DNA of 64,000 bases, from positions 1 through 64,000 of the forward strand of contig NZ_WHJH01000036.1 in assembly GCF_011682145.1 (NCBI RefSeq), read 5' to 3'. Numbering within the stretch: the stretch's first letter is position 1; each line of letters starts with the position of its first letter. Shown here in pieces: positions 52,237 through 61,630 of this stretch. The notes under the pieces were generated by a model. The model had not been told where the DNA came from. It did no database searches and saw only the letters and a list, made by a program, of their open reading frames with translations. The DNA is from Massilia mucilaginosa (lineage in GTDB: Bacteria; Pseudomonadota; Gammaproteobacteria; Burkholderiales; Burkholderiaceae_D). Both the position numbers and the translations under genes were made by a program.

Positions 52237-53423
52237 GGCTGCTGCTCCGCCGCGCCGACGGTATCGACCTTGACGATCACCGACATGCCGGGCCGCAGGC
52301 GCTTGGCCAGCTCCTGGTTCGCATCGATGGCGATGCGCACCGGCAGGCGCTGGACTACCTTGGTGAAGTTGCCGCTGGCGTTATCGGCGCGCAGCACGGA
52401 AAATTCGGAACCGGTGGCCGGCGCGATCTGTTCGATATGACCGCTCAAGACAGCGCCGTTGAAAGCATCCACCGTGAACGTGGCGCGCTGGCCGATGCGC
52501 ATTTTCCAGGTCTGGTTTTCCTTGAAGTTCGCCACGATCCACATGGTGTCGGGAACCAGGAACAACAGCTGCGAGCCGGCCGTGACGTACTGGCCGAGGC
52601 GCACCGACGCTTCGCTCACCTGGCCGTCGCGCGGGGCCATGACCACCGTATTCGACAAATCGATTTTGGCCAGCGCCAGCTGCGCTTCGGCCGTCTTGAC
52701 CTGGGCTTCCAGGCCGCCGCGCGAGACTGTCGTAGCCTTGACGGTTTCTTCGGCGATTGCGATATCGGCCTTGGCCTTGAGGACATTGGCGCCGGCCAGC
52801 TGGGTCGTCATGCGCACGCGGTCGCGCTCATTGAGCGACACCGATCCCTTGGCCGCCAGTTCCTCGACCCGTCCCAGTTCGGCCGCTGCGCGATTGCGCT
52901 CGGCCTGCACCGCCACCAGGGTAGCGCGCGCGGCGCCGCCACGGGCGCGGTTCTGGGCCTGGGTCTGGGTGAAGTTATCGAGTGCGGCAATGGCGCCGTC
53001 GCGCTGGGCCTCGGCCTGCTGCACGCGCGCCTTGTAGATGCGGTCGTCGATGCGCAACAACGGCTGGCCCGCTTTGACGAACTGGAAATCCTTTACCAGC
53101 ACTTCGGCCACGTAGCCATTGACCTGCGGCGCGAGCACCGTGATCTGGCCGCGCACGTAGCCGTTGTCGGTCTGGACCAGGGTGCTGTTGAAGGGACCGA
53201 GGCGCCAGGCCCACATGATCAGCACGATGCCGGCCAGGGCCACGACGGCCATCAGCACCACGGTCCACAGCTTGGGCTTGATGTACTTGGGCGGTGGTTC
53301 GGGAGCCACCGGCACGGCGGCCGGCGGGATCGGGGCGGCGGTGTTGCTGGAGTCGCCCGGCACCGGTGGATTGGCCTCGTCGGCCGTGGGTTCGCTGCGC
53401 GAAGGAGGAAGTGGAGTGCTCAT
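52233..53423 (-). CDS. HlyD/EmrA-family membrane fusion protein
   Basis: A 396-residue adaptor. A cytoplasmic Pro-rich N-terminus precedes one membrane anchor (LWTVVLMAVVALAGIVLIMWAW). The biotinyl-lipoyl half-domains are VLAPQVNGYVAEVLVKD and VVMAPRDGQVSEASVRLGQYV, flanking a long coiled coil (about 125-230). The pattern is that of EmrA, which links an inner-membrane MFS pump to an OMF channel. Start 53423 is supported by the position two bases after the MFS stop. Confidence 0.93.
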   Translation of the reverse strand: MSTPLPPSRSEPTADEANPPVPGDSSNTAAPIPPAAVPVAPEPPPKYIKPKLWTVVLMAVVALAGIVLIMWAWRLGPFNSTLVQTDNGYVRGQITVLAPQVNGYVAEVLVKDFQFVKAGQPLLRIDDRIYKARVQQAEAQRDGAIAALDNFTQTQAQNRARGGAARATLVAVQAERNRAAAELGRVEELAAKGSVSLNERDRVRMTTQLAGANVLKAKADIAIAEETVKATTVSRGGLEAQVKTAEAQLALAKIDLSNTVVMAPRDGQVSEASVRLGQYVTAGSQLLFLVPDTMWIVANFKENQTWKMRIGQRATFTVDAFNGAVLSGHIEQIAPATGSEFSVLRADNASGNFTKVVQRLPVRIAIDANQELAKRLRPGMSVIVKVDTVGAAEQQP

Positions 53424-53425
53424 AT

Positions 53426-55090
53426 TTATCTGGCAGGGGCCTGGTTGAGTAAGGCTGCGGCTTCGCGCTTTTGCCGGCGCGCGAGGCGCACGGCGACAAA
53501 CAGCGACCAGCCGAGGAACAGGATGGCGATCACGCCGCTCAGGGCGAAGACATCGTTGAAGGCGAGGACGTTGGCCTCGCGCCGGCTGATTTGCGCCAGC
53601 TGGCCCACGCCCTGGGCGGCGCGCAGGGCCGGGTCGGTGTTGACGCCCTGGTAGACCTGCTGCTGCAGGCGCAGGCGCTGCGCGACGACCGGGTCGGCCG
53701 GGTTGAGCTGGGCGTTGATCCCGGTCGAATGCACATGCTCGCGGTGCAGCTGGTAGGTACTGAGCGCGGCGGCGCCGGTAAAGCCGCCCAGGCTTTGCGT
53801 CATCGCCAGCATGACGACAAAGGTGACCACGTGGTCGGCGCCGAATTTGAGGGCCTGCATGATGCCGATCATGATCATCGGCCCCATGAACATGCCCGCG
53901 CCCAGCGCCACCAGGAACTGGCTCACAAAAAAGTCGTGCGGGCGATCGAGGCTGGTGCGGCCGTAATCGAGCCAGGCGGCCACGCCGAACAGCAGGATCG
54001 AGAACAGGATTTGCGGGATCACGGTTTTCGGGCTGAAGGTGATCGAACTGGCGACCATGCCGCAGATGGTCCCCGCCAGAATGACCGCGAACAGCGGCTG
54101 CATCTGGTCCGGCCCCATGCCGAGGGTACGCAGCAGGCCGACCGCGCCGTAGGTTTGTTCGGACGTCAAAAAGCGGATCAGGAAGGCGCCGATCATGAAG
54201 CGGATGGTGGGCCCCATCATCAGCCAGCGCGTCTGGATCAGCGGGTTGGCGCGGTGGTGTTCGATGAACAGCGCGATCGTGAGCAGCAGCACGGCGGCGA
54301 TCAGCAGGTAGGCCAGCCAGGGCGTGTCGAACCACCAGCGCGTGAAGCCCTGGGCCAGCACCGCGACGATCATGGCGACCGCCGGAGCGACCAGCGCGAA
54401 GGTGAGAAAGTCGAGCGGCTCGATCACCTTGATGTGGATCCCCGGCGGCAGCTTGAGCACCACCACCGCGGCCAGCGAACAGAGGGCCAGGCCGGCTTCG
54501 AACAGGTACAGGTTGTGCCACTGGCCCATGTCGAGCAGGGCCGGCGACATCAGCCAGGCCAGCGGCGTGGCGATCTGCGCGATGCCCACCCCGAGCACCA
54601 GCATCTTGCCGGTGTATTTTTTGGGCGCGGCCTGCAGCATGTAGAGCATGGCCAGGGTGCTGGTGGTGGCGGCGGCCAGGCCGCTGGCGGCGCGCACCAG
54701 GATCGCCATCTCGAAGCCGCCGACCAGCAGGTGCAGCAGGGTGACGAAGGCGTACAGCGACAGGCCGATCTCGGCGAACAGGCGCAGGCCGTACTGCTGG
54801 CGGAACTTGAACACCATCAGGTTCGAGGTGACGTTGACCATGATGTAGGCGGCCGGCAGCCAGGCCGCTTCGGCAGGAGTCAGGCCCAGAGTGCCCTGGA
54901 TGGCGGGCAAATTGGCCGACACCAGCGCATTGCCCAAGCCGCCAGTAATGCCGACCAGTAGCGCCACGCAGGCGTAGGCAAAGCGGATATGGGGCGGATG
55001 CCAGGGCATCGACGCCGAACCCGGCATGGTGGGTTTTTCGTGCTCTTCCCAGGCGGGAGTTGGTTTCAGGTAATGGGGCGCTGCTGCCAT
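53426..55090 (-). CDS. DHA2-type MFS drug exporter (EmrB-like)
   Basis: A 554-residue transporter with 14 predicted membrane segments (DHA2 subfamily). LPAIQGTLGLTPAEAAWLPAAYIM holds the DHA antiporter motif (usually LPxIxxxLGxSxxxxxWVxTxYxL), and an Arg-containing RAASGLAAA follows. The N-terminal start at 55090 (MAAAPHYL) is chosen because upstream in-frame codons lie in repeat DNA. It exports hydrophobic or toxic compounds with the HlyD and OMF partners encoded after it. The first gene of the operon; no regulator is adjacent. Confidence 0.9.
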   Translation of the reverse strand: MAAAPHYLKPTPAWEEHEKPTMPGSASMPWHPPHIRFAYACVALLVGITGGLGNALVSANLPAIQGTLGLTPAEAAWLPAAYIMVNVTSNLMVFKFRQQYGLRLFAEIGLSLYAFVTLLHLLVGGFEMAILVRAASGLAAATTSTLAMLYMLQAAPKKYTGKMLVLGVGIAQIATPLAWLMSPALLDMGQWHNLYLFEAGLALCSLAAVVVLKLPPGIHIKVIEPLDFLTFALVAPAVAMIVAVLAQGFTRWWFDTPWLAYLLIAAVLLLTIALFIEHHRANPLIQTRWLMMGPTIRFMIGAFLIRFLTSEQTYGAVGLLRTLGMGPDQMQPLFAVILAGTICGMVASSITFSPKTVIPQILFSILLFGVAAWLDYGRTSLDRPHDFFVSQFLVALGAGMFMGPMIMIGIMQALKFGADHVVTFVVMLAMTQSLGGFTGAAALSTYQLHREHVHSTGINAQLNPADPVVAQRLRLQQQVYQGVNTDPALRAAQGVGQLAQISRREANVLAFNDVFALSGVIAILFLGWSLFVAVRLARRQKREAAALLNQAPAR

Positions 55091-55230
55091 GCTGGCGGAC
55101 TCCGGGCGACGGGCCGGCGATGTCGAGCGCATCGGCTTTGGGATTGATAATGGGAAAATTATAAGATAAATTGCACGCAACCGTAGTGCACCGGCAGTCA
55201 AGCGTGCGGCCCCGCTTGCTATCCCCCCAA

Positions 55231-55346
55231 CTGGTGTCAGGTCTGACATTCGGACCCGGCCAGGAACGGCACGAATTGTGCTGTAAAAAGACGGCATCGC
55301 CTGGCGAATAGCCGAGGCCGTGTCCGAATGTCAGACCTGACACCAG
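55231..55346. repeat. REPIN/MITE-like element A2
   Basis: A 116-bp element with the same 27-bp arms as the copy at 17297-17397 (one mismatch between arms) but a different interior, which also contains CTGTAAAAA. It lies between the MFS gene and the pckG terminator; it is read by chance in frame with the transporter's upstream codons. Confidence 0.85.
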
Positions 55347-55366
55347 AAGGAGACACCAGAAGGACG

Positions 55367-55396
55367 AAAAAAAAGCGCGTCCGGAGACGCGCTTTT
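55367..55396 (-). terminator. pckG terminator
   Basis: GCGCGTC and GACGCGC pair around CGGA; the minus strand reads the stem followed by eight T. It lies 19 bases past the pckG stop. Confidence 0.92.
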
Positions 55397-55414
55397 CCAT
55401 CCGGTCTTGGCCGG

Positions 55415-57280
55415 TTATGCAGCCAGGCGCTTCTCGAGCGTGGCTTTGGTCTCCACCAATTCTTGCGGCAGGTGATAGGCCAGCTTCTCGAACAGCTCGT
55501 TGTGCAGCTTGAGTTCTTCGTTGAAGGCGTCCTTGTCGATCGAGGTGATGGTGTCGAACTGCGCTTGCGTGAAGTCGATGCCGTCCCAGTTCAGGTCGCC
55601 GAACTCCGGCGTGGTGCCGAACACGTTCTCGGTGCCGCCCGCTTTGCCTTCGATGCGTTCCAGCATCCACTTGAGCACGCGCATGTTGTCGCCGAAGCCA
55701 GGCCAGACGAACTTGCCTTCAGCATCGGTACGGAACCAGTTCACACAGTAGATCTTCGGCAGCGCGGCCGGGTTCATGGCTTCGATCTTCTTGCCCATGT
55801 TGAGCCAGTGCTGGAAGTAGTCGCTCATGTTGTAGCCGATGAACGGCAGCATCGCGAACGGGTCGCGGCGCACGATGCCCATCTGGCCGGCAGCGGCAGC
55901 GGTGGTCTCGGAACCCATGGTCGCGGCCATGTAGACGCCTTCGACCCAGTTGCGCGCTTCGGTTACCAGCGGCACGGTGGTGGAACGGCGGCCGCCGAAG
56001 ATGAAGGCCGAAATCGGCACGCCCGCAGGGTCGTCCCAGGCCGCATCGATGACCGGGTTCTGGGTCGCGGCAACCGTGAAGCGCGCGTTCGGGTGCGCGG
56101 CCTTGGTGCCGGACGCCGGGGTCCAGTCCTTGCCCTGCCAGTCGATCAGGTGCGACGGCGCTTCCTTGGTCAGGCCTTCCCACCAGACGTCGCCATCGTC
56201 GGTCAGCGCGACGTTGGTGAAGATGGTGTTCTCGGTCATCGAGGCCATGCAGTTCGAGTTGGTGCGGGTGTTGGTGCCCGGCGCCACGCCGAAGTAGCCG
56301 GCTTCCGGATTGATCGCGTACAGGCGGCCATCGGCGCCCGGCTTGATCCAGGCGATGTCGTCGCCGATGGTGGTCACTTTCCAGCCGCCGAAGCTGCTTG
56401 GCGGAATCAGCATGGCGAAGTTGGTCTTGCCGCAAGCCGATGGGAAGGCGGCCGCGACGTAGTGTTTCTTGCCTTCGGGCGATTCGACGCCGAGGATCAG
56501 CATGTGTTCGGCCAGCCAGCCGGTGCCGCCGGCCTGGGCTTCCTGGTGGCCCATGTTCGAGGCGATGCGCAGCGCGAAGCACTTCTTGCCCAGCAGCGCG
56601 TTGCCGCCGTAGCCGGAACCGTAGGACCAGATTTCGCGGGTCTCAGGGTAGTGAACGATGTATTTGGTCGGGTTGCACGGCCATGCCACGTCTTTCTGGC
56701 CGGCGGCCAGCGGTGCGCCGACGGTGTGCACGCAGGGGACGAATTCGCCGTCCGCGCCCAGCACGTCGTACACAGCCTTGCCCATGCGCGTCATGATGCG
56801 CATGTTGACCGCCACGTACGGCGAGTCGGACAGCTCGACGCCGATGTGGGCGATCGGCGAACCCAGCGGGCCCATCGAGAACGGCACCACGTACAGGGTG
56901 CGGCCGGCCATGCAGCCGTCGAACAGGCCGTTCAGGGTGGTGCGCATTTCCGCAGGGGCCATCCAGTTGTTGGTCGGGCCGGCCTGCTCTTTGGTGGCCG
57001 AGCAGATGTAGGTGCGGTCTTCCACGCGCGCCACGTCGGTCGGATCCGAACATGCCAGATAGGAATTCGGGCGCTTTTCAGGGTTCAGCTTTTTCATCGT
57101 GCCGGCGGCCACCATCTCGGCGCACAGGCGGTCGTACTCGTCTTGCGAGCCGTCGCACCAGACGATGCGGGCCGGCTTCGTCAGGGCAGCAATTTCACTG
57201 ACCCAATTGATAAGCTTTTGATGTTTGATGTAAGCTGGGACGTTCAGTGTAGCAACGCCACCCATAACGGGCTGATTCAT
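55415..57280 (-). CDS. pckG: GTP-dependent phosphoenolpyruvate carboxykinase
   Basis: The 621-residue enzyme converts oxaloacetate to PEP using GTP, the entry step of gluconeogenesis. The GTP-type signature is [13 protein letters not shown], with the hyper-reactive Cys in the P-loop. Other catalytic parts include [20 protein letters not shown] (metal and kinase-2 motif), [15 protein letters not shown] and [20 protein letters not shown]. It is not the ATP-dependent type. Start ATG 57280 follows TGGAGGT. Monocistronic with its own terminator. The 57281-57661 gap holds AT-rich promoter DNA for both neighbours. Confidence 0.97.
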   Translation of the reverse strand: MNQPVMGGVATLNVPAYIKHQKLINWVSEIAALTKPARIVWCDGSQDEYDRLCAEMVAAGTMKKLNPEKRPNSYLACSDPTDVARVEDRTYICSATKEQAGPTNNWMAPAEMRTTLNGLFDGCMAGRTLYVVPFSMGPLGSPIAHIGVELSDSPYVAVNMRIMTRMGKAVYDVLGADGEFVPCVHTVGAPLAAGQKDVAWPCNPTKYIVHYPETREIWSYGSGYGGNALLGKKCFALRIASNMGHQEAQAGGTGWLAEHMLILGVESPEGKKHYVAAAFPSACGKTNFAMLIPPSSFGGWKVTTIGDDIAWIKPGADGRLYAINPEAGYFGVAPGTNTRTNSNCMASMTENTIFTNVALTDDGDVWWEGLTKEAPSHLIDWQGKDWTPASGTKAAHPNARFTVAATQNPVIDAAWDDPAGVPISAFIFGGRRSTTVPLVTEARNWVEGVYMAATMGSETTAAAAGQMGIVRRDPFAMLPFIGYNMSDYFQHWLNMGKKIEAMNPAALPKIYCVNWFRTDAEGKFVWPGFGDNMRVLKWMLERIEGKAGGTENVFGTTPEFGDLNWDGIDFTQAQFDTITSIDKDAFNEELKLHNELFEKLAYHLPQELVETKATLEKRLAA

Positions 57281-57661
57281 AGTACCTCCAATGCCAATAA
57301 GAATTCTTTCTTGTCCCGGCACGGCAGGATCGTCGTCAGCGTTTCAGCTTGCGCTCAAGAATCCATTCCCTAAGAAAGGTTCGGCGATACGGCGGTCATG
57401 TCGACAACCTCGATAACGGCGAGGCTGGTGGAACGGTAGTGCGGGGACTTGCGGGGGGCAGGAAACAGTGCCGCAAACCGCGGTCCAAGGACGCGAGCAA
57501 ATCCCGAAATTAGGGGGCGATTGTACACCCGCTATTACTGCTTTTAAATGCTAAAAGGTCAAAAATGTAGGAATAATAGTTGAGCAATGTAGTAGGCTAT
57601 TTCGAATATTCCGTATCCTGTTATTTACCTACGAAGATTTATTTAACTTCTGCCATCTCCC

Positions 57662-58696
57662 ATGAAAATAGCTATTCTTGATGATTTCCAGGACTCGGTC
57701 CGCCAGCTCGACTGCTTCAAGCTGCTCGATGGTCACGATGTCAAAATATTTAACAGTTCGGCGCGCGGCGCGGGGCAATTGGGCATCCGCCTGGCGCCGT
57801 TCGAGGCGCTGGTGCTGATCCGCGAACGCACGGCGTTTCCGGCGGGACTGCTGGAAAAACTGCCGAATCTCAAACTCATTTCGCAGACCGGCAAGCTGGC
57901 CGGGCATGTGGACGTGGCCGCCGCCACCGCGCGCGGCGTGGCGATTGCCGAAGGCGTCGGCTCGCCGGTGGCGCCGGCCGAGCTGACCTGGGCGCTGATC
58001 ATGGCGGCCAGCCGCAAGATCGTGCCTTACGCGAATCATCTCAAGGACGGGCTGTGGCAGACGGCCTCGGTCAATCCACTACTAAACGGCCTCGGGCGTA
58101 CGCTCAAGGGCCGCACGCTGGCCATCTGGAGCTACGGCAAAATCGGGCGCATGATCGCGGGCTACGGCAAGGCCTTCGGCATGCAGGTGCTGGTCTGGGG
58201 TGGCGAGGCCAGCCGTGCAGCGGCGGTGGCCGATGGGTTCGAGGCGGCCCCCACGCGCGAAGCGTTCTTCGAACGCGCCGATGTGCTGACTCTGCATCTG
58301 CGGCTGGCGGAAGGCACCCGCGGCATCGTCACGGCCGAGGACCTGGCGCGCATGAAGCCGGATGCGCTGTTCGTCAACACCAGCCGCGCCGAGCTGGTGG
58401 CAAGCGACGCGCTGGAAGCGGCCCTGCGGCTGGGGCGGCCGGGCAATGCGGCCATCGACGTGTTCACCAGCGAGCCGCTGGCGCCGGACGCGCCGCTGCT
58501 GCACATTCCGACCGTGCTGGCGACGCCGCATATCGGGTATGTGGAGAAGGATAGCTACGAATTGTATTTCCGGGCCGCGTTCGACAACGTGCTGAACTTT
58601 GCGAACGGCGCCCCATCTAACATTCTGAACCCGGAAGCGTTGCCAAGGGGTCAGACCCCGGTTTTTCAAGGGGTCAGACCCCGGTTTTTCCGTTAG
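57662..58696 (+). CDS. D-2-hydroxyacid dehydrogenase, NAD-dependent
   Basis: A 344-residue oxidoreductase. The NAD-binding domain has LKGRTLAIWSYGKIGRMIAGYGKAFGM (the usual GxGxxG is SYGKIG here). Catalytic Arg lies in VNTSRAELV, Glu in VFTSEPL and His in ATPHIGYVEKDSYE. It oxidises or reduces a small 2-hydroxyacid; the substrate is not readable. The last 16 or so codons (from LPRGQTPV) are read from repeat DNA, and the native end was probably near NPEAL, so the tail is new. ATG 57662 is the natural start. Confidence 0.9.
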   Translation: MKIAILDDFQDSVRQLDCFKLLDGHDVKIFNSSARGAGQLGIRLAPFEALVLIRERTAFPAGLLEKLPNLKLISQTGKLAGHVDVAAATARGVAIAEGVGSPVAPAELTWALIMAASRKIVPYANHLKDGLWQTASVNPLLNGLGRTLKGRTLAIWSYGKIGRMIAGYGKAFGMQVLVWGGEASRAAAVADGFEAAPTREAFFERADVLTLHLRLAEGTRGIVTAEDLARMKPDALFVNTSRAELVASDALEAALRLGRPGNAAIDVFTSEPLAPDAPLLHIPTVLATPHIGYVEKDSYELYFRAAFDNVLNFANGAPSNILNPEALPRGQTPVFQGVRPRFFR

Positions 58697-58754
58697 GGGT
58701 CTGACCCCGGTGCCACCGGTCTCGCCGAACGGAGGAGTCTGACCCCGGTGCCAC
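58645..58754. repeat. GGGGTCAGACCCC repeat cluster (family C)
   Basis: Two direct copies of AAGGGGTCAGACCCCGG followed by TTTTTC (58645-58667 and 58668-58690) precede two inverted copies with AGGGGTCTGACCCCGG or a close variant plus TGCCAC (58695-58716, 58734-58754). It covers the 3' end of the dehydrogenase gene. Confidence 0.9.
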
Positions 58755-58763
58755 TGCCGCGCG

Positions 58764-59528
58764 CTACGACGGCTCGCGCAGCCTGCGCTCGCCGGTAATA
58801 TCGATCGGCGGTGCCGGCATGACATGCGCGCGCGTCCACAGGCCGGCCCAGCCGGGCGGCCAGCCGAGTGCCGGTCCGTCGTAGACTGGCAGGCTGGCGC
58901 GCACCGGTATGACCGGCACGGGCGGGGCTTCCTGCAGGCTGCCCGTGTCGGAGCGCTCCATGTTCAGGCTGTACATATAGCCTGGCAGCAGGAGCTTGCA
59001 TGCGCCTTCGAACCACGCGGTGTGGTCTTCGTCGCGTCCGAGCGCCTGGGCCAGGCCTTGCGGGTCGAAGCGGGCCAGCGCGGTAACGAGTTCATCGGTG
59101 GTAGCGCCGGGGGAATCGCCCCAGCCCATCACCGGGTTGCCGTTGTAGTCGGCGCCGGAGCCGTACCAGCCCTCGCGCCAGGGGCGCTGCATCCAGTCGC
59201 GCTGGCCGGTGAACAAATGCCAGCGCCAGTGCAGGCCCGATGGCTTGGGCCAGGAGTAGAGATAGAGTTTTTCGTAGCCGGCCTGGTGCAGTGCGCGCAC
59301 CATCGCCATCAGGCGCGCGTGCGGCATGCGGTCGGGTGGAGCGCGCCGGAACAGGATCGCTTCGCCATCGGCGTGCTGCACGTCGTCGGTCGACAGGTTC
59401 AGGTCGAGCGTACGCGCTTCGCTGCCAAAGCGCGCGGAGATCCAGCCGGTCAGCAGGTTGACATGCGTGATGACACCATAGCCACGATGGCGATGGAAAA
59501 TGACGGTTCCTGGGGCAAGGGCTTTCAT
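58764..59528 (-). CDS. conserved hypothetical protein with KOW/CarD-like start
   Basis: A 254-residue protein. Residues 4-48 (GTVIFHRHRGYGVITHVNLLTGWISARFG) resemble a small beta-barrel such as KOW or CarD-type interaction domains. The middle is Trp- and Tyr-rich (KLYLYSWPKPSGLHWRWHLFTGQRDWM, WREGWYGSGADYNGNPVMGWG). No catalytic motif is recognised. The start ATG 59528 heads the conserved region. It is divergent from the asparaginase-like gene across 149 bases. Possible role as a transcription-associated protein, unproved. Confidence 0.7.
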   Translation of the reverse strand: MKALAPGTVIFHRHRGYGVITHVNLLTGWISARFGSEARTLDLNLSTDDVQHADGEAILFRRAPPDRMPHARLMAMVRALHQAGYEKLYLYSWPKPSGLHWRWHLFTGQRDWMQRPWREGWYGSGADYNGNPVMGWGDSPGATTDELVTALARFDPQGLAQALGRDEDHTAWFEGACKLLLPGYMYSLNMERSDTGSLQEAPPVPVIPVRASLPVYDGPALGWPPGWAGLWTRAHVMPAPPIDITGERRLREPS

Positions 59529-59677
59529 GGCTTTTTGAGGGACAAAAAATGAGTGGACTCATGCGCAGACAACGATTCTAACGCACTGGCAAGTTGCGCG
59601 TTTCGTTTGCGCGCTTCGACATCGCCGACGCTACACGTTATCATACGGCACCTTCTCTTTACGAATTCCAGATCACT

Positions 59678-60163
59678 ATGAGCTTGCGCATCATCGCCAC
59701 CGGCGGCACCTTCGATAAACATTATGATGAACTGACCGGTAAGCTCGGCTTTGCGGAAAGCCATCTGCCAGCGGTGCTGGCGCGTACGCGCATGACGGTT
59801 CCGGTTGAGCTGGAGCAGCTTCCCCTGCTCGACTCGCTCGACATGCAGGACGCCGACCGCGCGCGCGTGCTGGCCAGCTGCCAGGCGGCGCCCGAGAAGG
59901 CGATTGTGATCGTGCATGGCACCGATACGATGCCGGAAACGGCGGCCGTGCTCGGTGCTGCCGCGCTCGGCAAAAGCATTGTGTTGACTGGTGCAATGAT
60001 TCCGTACGAAATTGCGAATTCGGATGCGCTGTTCAACCTGGGCTGCGCCAGTGCCGCCGCGCAAATCTTGCCGCCGGGTGTGTATGTGGCGATGAACGGG
60101 CAGATTTTTACGTGGGATAACGTGACCAAGAATCGCGCGGCCGGGGTGTTTCAGCCCTTGTAA
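59678..60163 (+). CDS. short L-asparaginase-like protein (N-domain only)
   Basis: A 161-residue protein that corresponds to the N-terminal domain of asparaginases. It opens SLRIIATGGTFDKHYDE (the T-G-G-T-F nucleophile motif) and has IVIVHGTDTMPETA (the second Thr/Asp motif) and VLTGAMIPYEIANSDALFNLG. The C-terminal domain, needed for the tetrameric active site in normal (320-residue) enzymes, is absent. Stand-alone N-domain proteins of this size are known in proteobacteria, so it may be complete. The activity is uncertain. Confidence 0.8.
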   Translation: MSLRIIATGGTFDKHYDELTGKLGFAESHLPAVLARTRMTVPVELEQLPLLDSLDMQDADRARVLASCQAAPEKAIVIVHGTDTMPETAAVLGAAALGKSIVLTGAMIPYEIANSDALFNLGCASAAAQILPPGVYVAMNGQIFTWDNVTKNRAAGVFQPL

Positions 60164-60271
60164 AAAATTCGGCCGGGACCAGGCTGCCCGCGCGGGCAAT
60201 CTTTGGGTACCACCGCTACTTAAGCGAATACGTGCGCTACTTGCGCTACATACAGATCTGTCATTAGCAGA

Positions 60272-60366
60272 AATGACTGCCCGCGCAGGCGGGAATCCAA
60301 GCTCTTTCGCTTATCGGAGAGGCCTTGGATTCCCGCCAAGGGGGCCGCCGAGGCCGGGAATGACGG
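60272..60366. repeat. GCAGGCGGGAATCCA intergenic repeat (family D)
   Basis: GGCGGGAATCCAA (60288-60300) and TTGGATTCCCGCC (60325-60337) form a perfect 13-bp inverted repeat. The outer parts (AATGACTGCCCGCGC and CCGGGAATGACGG) also mirror each other loosely. It occupies the gap between the asparaginase-like gene and rdgC. Confidence 0.8.
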
Positions 60367-60447
60367 TCTTGAGTGTAGTGGCAACGGCGGATAGGTCGGC
60401 GGCATTTGAGCCAGGACGGGCCGCCAAGGCAGCCCGTCAAAACACCA

Positions 60448-61344
60448 TCACGCCTTCGCTTCCCCACCCAGCGCTTCCACCACTTCGCTCATCATCTTGG
60501 CCAGTTCGCCGGTCATGAGCATCATGTCGTTGTCGAAGCGCTCTTCATCGTTGCGCGTGCTGGTGTCGCTTTCCTTGATCACATCGAGCGGCTTGATGCC
60601 CTTGATCGCCAGCGACTCGGTCAGCACGAACGAAATCTTGTCATCCCACGTCATCGCCAGGCGCGTGCACTGCTTGCCTGCCGCGATGTGACGGCGGATA
60701 TCGTCCACTTCCAGCGCATGCTTGACGTAGCGTACCGCCGCCTTGCTCTCGCCAGTGGCGCGCAGTTCGGTATCCTGGTCGATCGTGAAGCCCACCGGCG
60801 CTTCGTCGGTTTCCAGCCAGGCCGTCATGACGGCCACCGGCGAGCGCTGCACGCGCAGGCTTTCCAGCGGCATGCGGTCGACCGCCTTGAGCAGCAGCTT
60901 GATGACTTCATCCGCCTTGGCCGGGCTGGCGGCGTCGACCACGAGCCAGCCGTTGACCGGATCGATCCAGGTGAAGGTATTGCTGCGGATGCTGAAAGCG
61001 CGCGGCAGCAATTCATCGGCCACCCGTTCCTTGAGTTCCTTCATGGCTTTCTTGCCCGGCGCGAAGCCCTGGGCTTCTTCCAGCTCGGCCGCCTTGGCCT
61101 TGGCCACCTGGTTGATCACCGACGATGGCAGCAGCTTCTTTTCGGTGCCCAGCAGGATCAGCATCTGCTTGTTGACGGTGTGAACCAGCATGCCGTTGTT
61201 GCGCGGCGAATCCCAGCCCTGGCGCAACAATTCGTTACTGGTGGCCGGAACAAAACTCATGGGCGCCAGCGCCGCTTCGAGTTGCTCAGGAGTGAATGCC
61301 CACGGTGCGGGAAGACGGTAAATCTGAAGATTCTTGAACCACAT
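60448..61344 (-). CDS. rdgC: recombination-associated protein RdgC
   Basis: A 298-residue RdgC (E. coli: 303), a ring-shaped DNA-binding protein that limits RecA activity. It opens [15 protein letters not shown], the family start. [32 protein letters not shown] and [28 protein letters not shown] are conserved. The C-terminal part includes [18 protein letters not shown]. It lies next to dinB, a repair context. No LexA box is seen before it. Confidence 0.95.
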   Translation of the reverse strand: MWFKNLQIYRLPAPWAFTPEQLEAALAPMSFVPATSNELLRQGWDSPRNNGMLVHTVNKQMLILLGTEKKLLPSSVINQVAKAKAAELEEAQGFAPGKKAMKELKERVADELLPRAFSIRSNTFTWIDPVNGWLVVDAASPAKADEVIKLLLKAVDRMPLESLRVQRSPVAVMTAWLETDEAPVGFTIDQDTELRATGESKAAVRYVKHALEVDDIRRHIAAGKQCTRLAMTWDDKISFVLTESLAIKGIKPLDVIKESDTSTRNDEERFDNDMMLMTGELAKMMSEVVEALGGEAKA

Positions 61345-61489
61345 TGTGCTTTACCTTGTTTGAGTCAGTATTTACAGCGGGGTGAAGCAGGAAGGCGCGC
61401 AAAGCCGCTTTCACTTCCTGCGTAACGGCCTGTTCATTGAGCGAATGGCGTCGACGTCAGCGCTGTCGAGCCGCCGTCGAACTTCAAAC

Positions 61490-61568
61490 CGTCGTTCCCG
61501 CGCAGGCGGGAATCCATAGCACCGCTGTGCAGAGGTGCCATGGCCCCCCCGCCTGCGCGGGGGCGACG
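61490..61568. repeat. CGCAGGCGGG inverted repeat (family D)
   Basis: The arm at 61490-61510 and the arm at 61548-61568 are 21-bp inverted repeats with two mismatches, carrying the CCCGCGCAGGCGGG core. Same family as the copy at 60272. The stem would have a 37-base loop. Confidence 0.8.
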
Positions 61569-61630
61569 ATGCTTTTTTGACAGGACTTGCGTCGTCCGCG
61601 ACAAATCATCTGTGCGAAGGGAACGACATT

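Noticed and set aside
55091-55297. An N-terminal extension of the MFS transporter
   Set aside because: Its codons come from the repeat element and AT-rich promoter DNA, and the conserved protein starts at 55090.
52233-55670. A single very long minus-strand frame covering HlyD and MFS genes
   Set aside because: It only follows HlyD in its own frame. The MFS part is out of frame there, and the proper starts at 53423 and 55090 give two normal proteins.
58645-58754. CRISPR-like array of GGGGTCAGACCCC units
   Set aside because: Units are very short, adjacent or inverted, with no spacers of even length and no cas genes.
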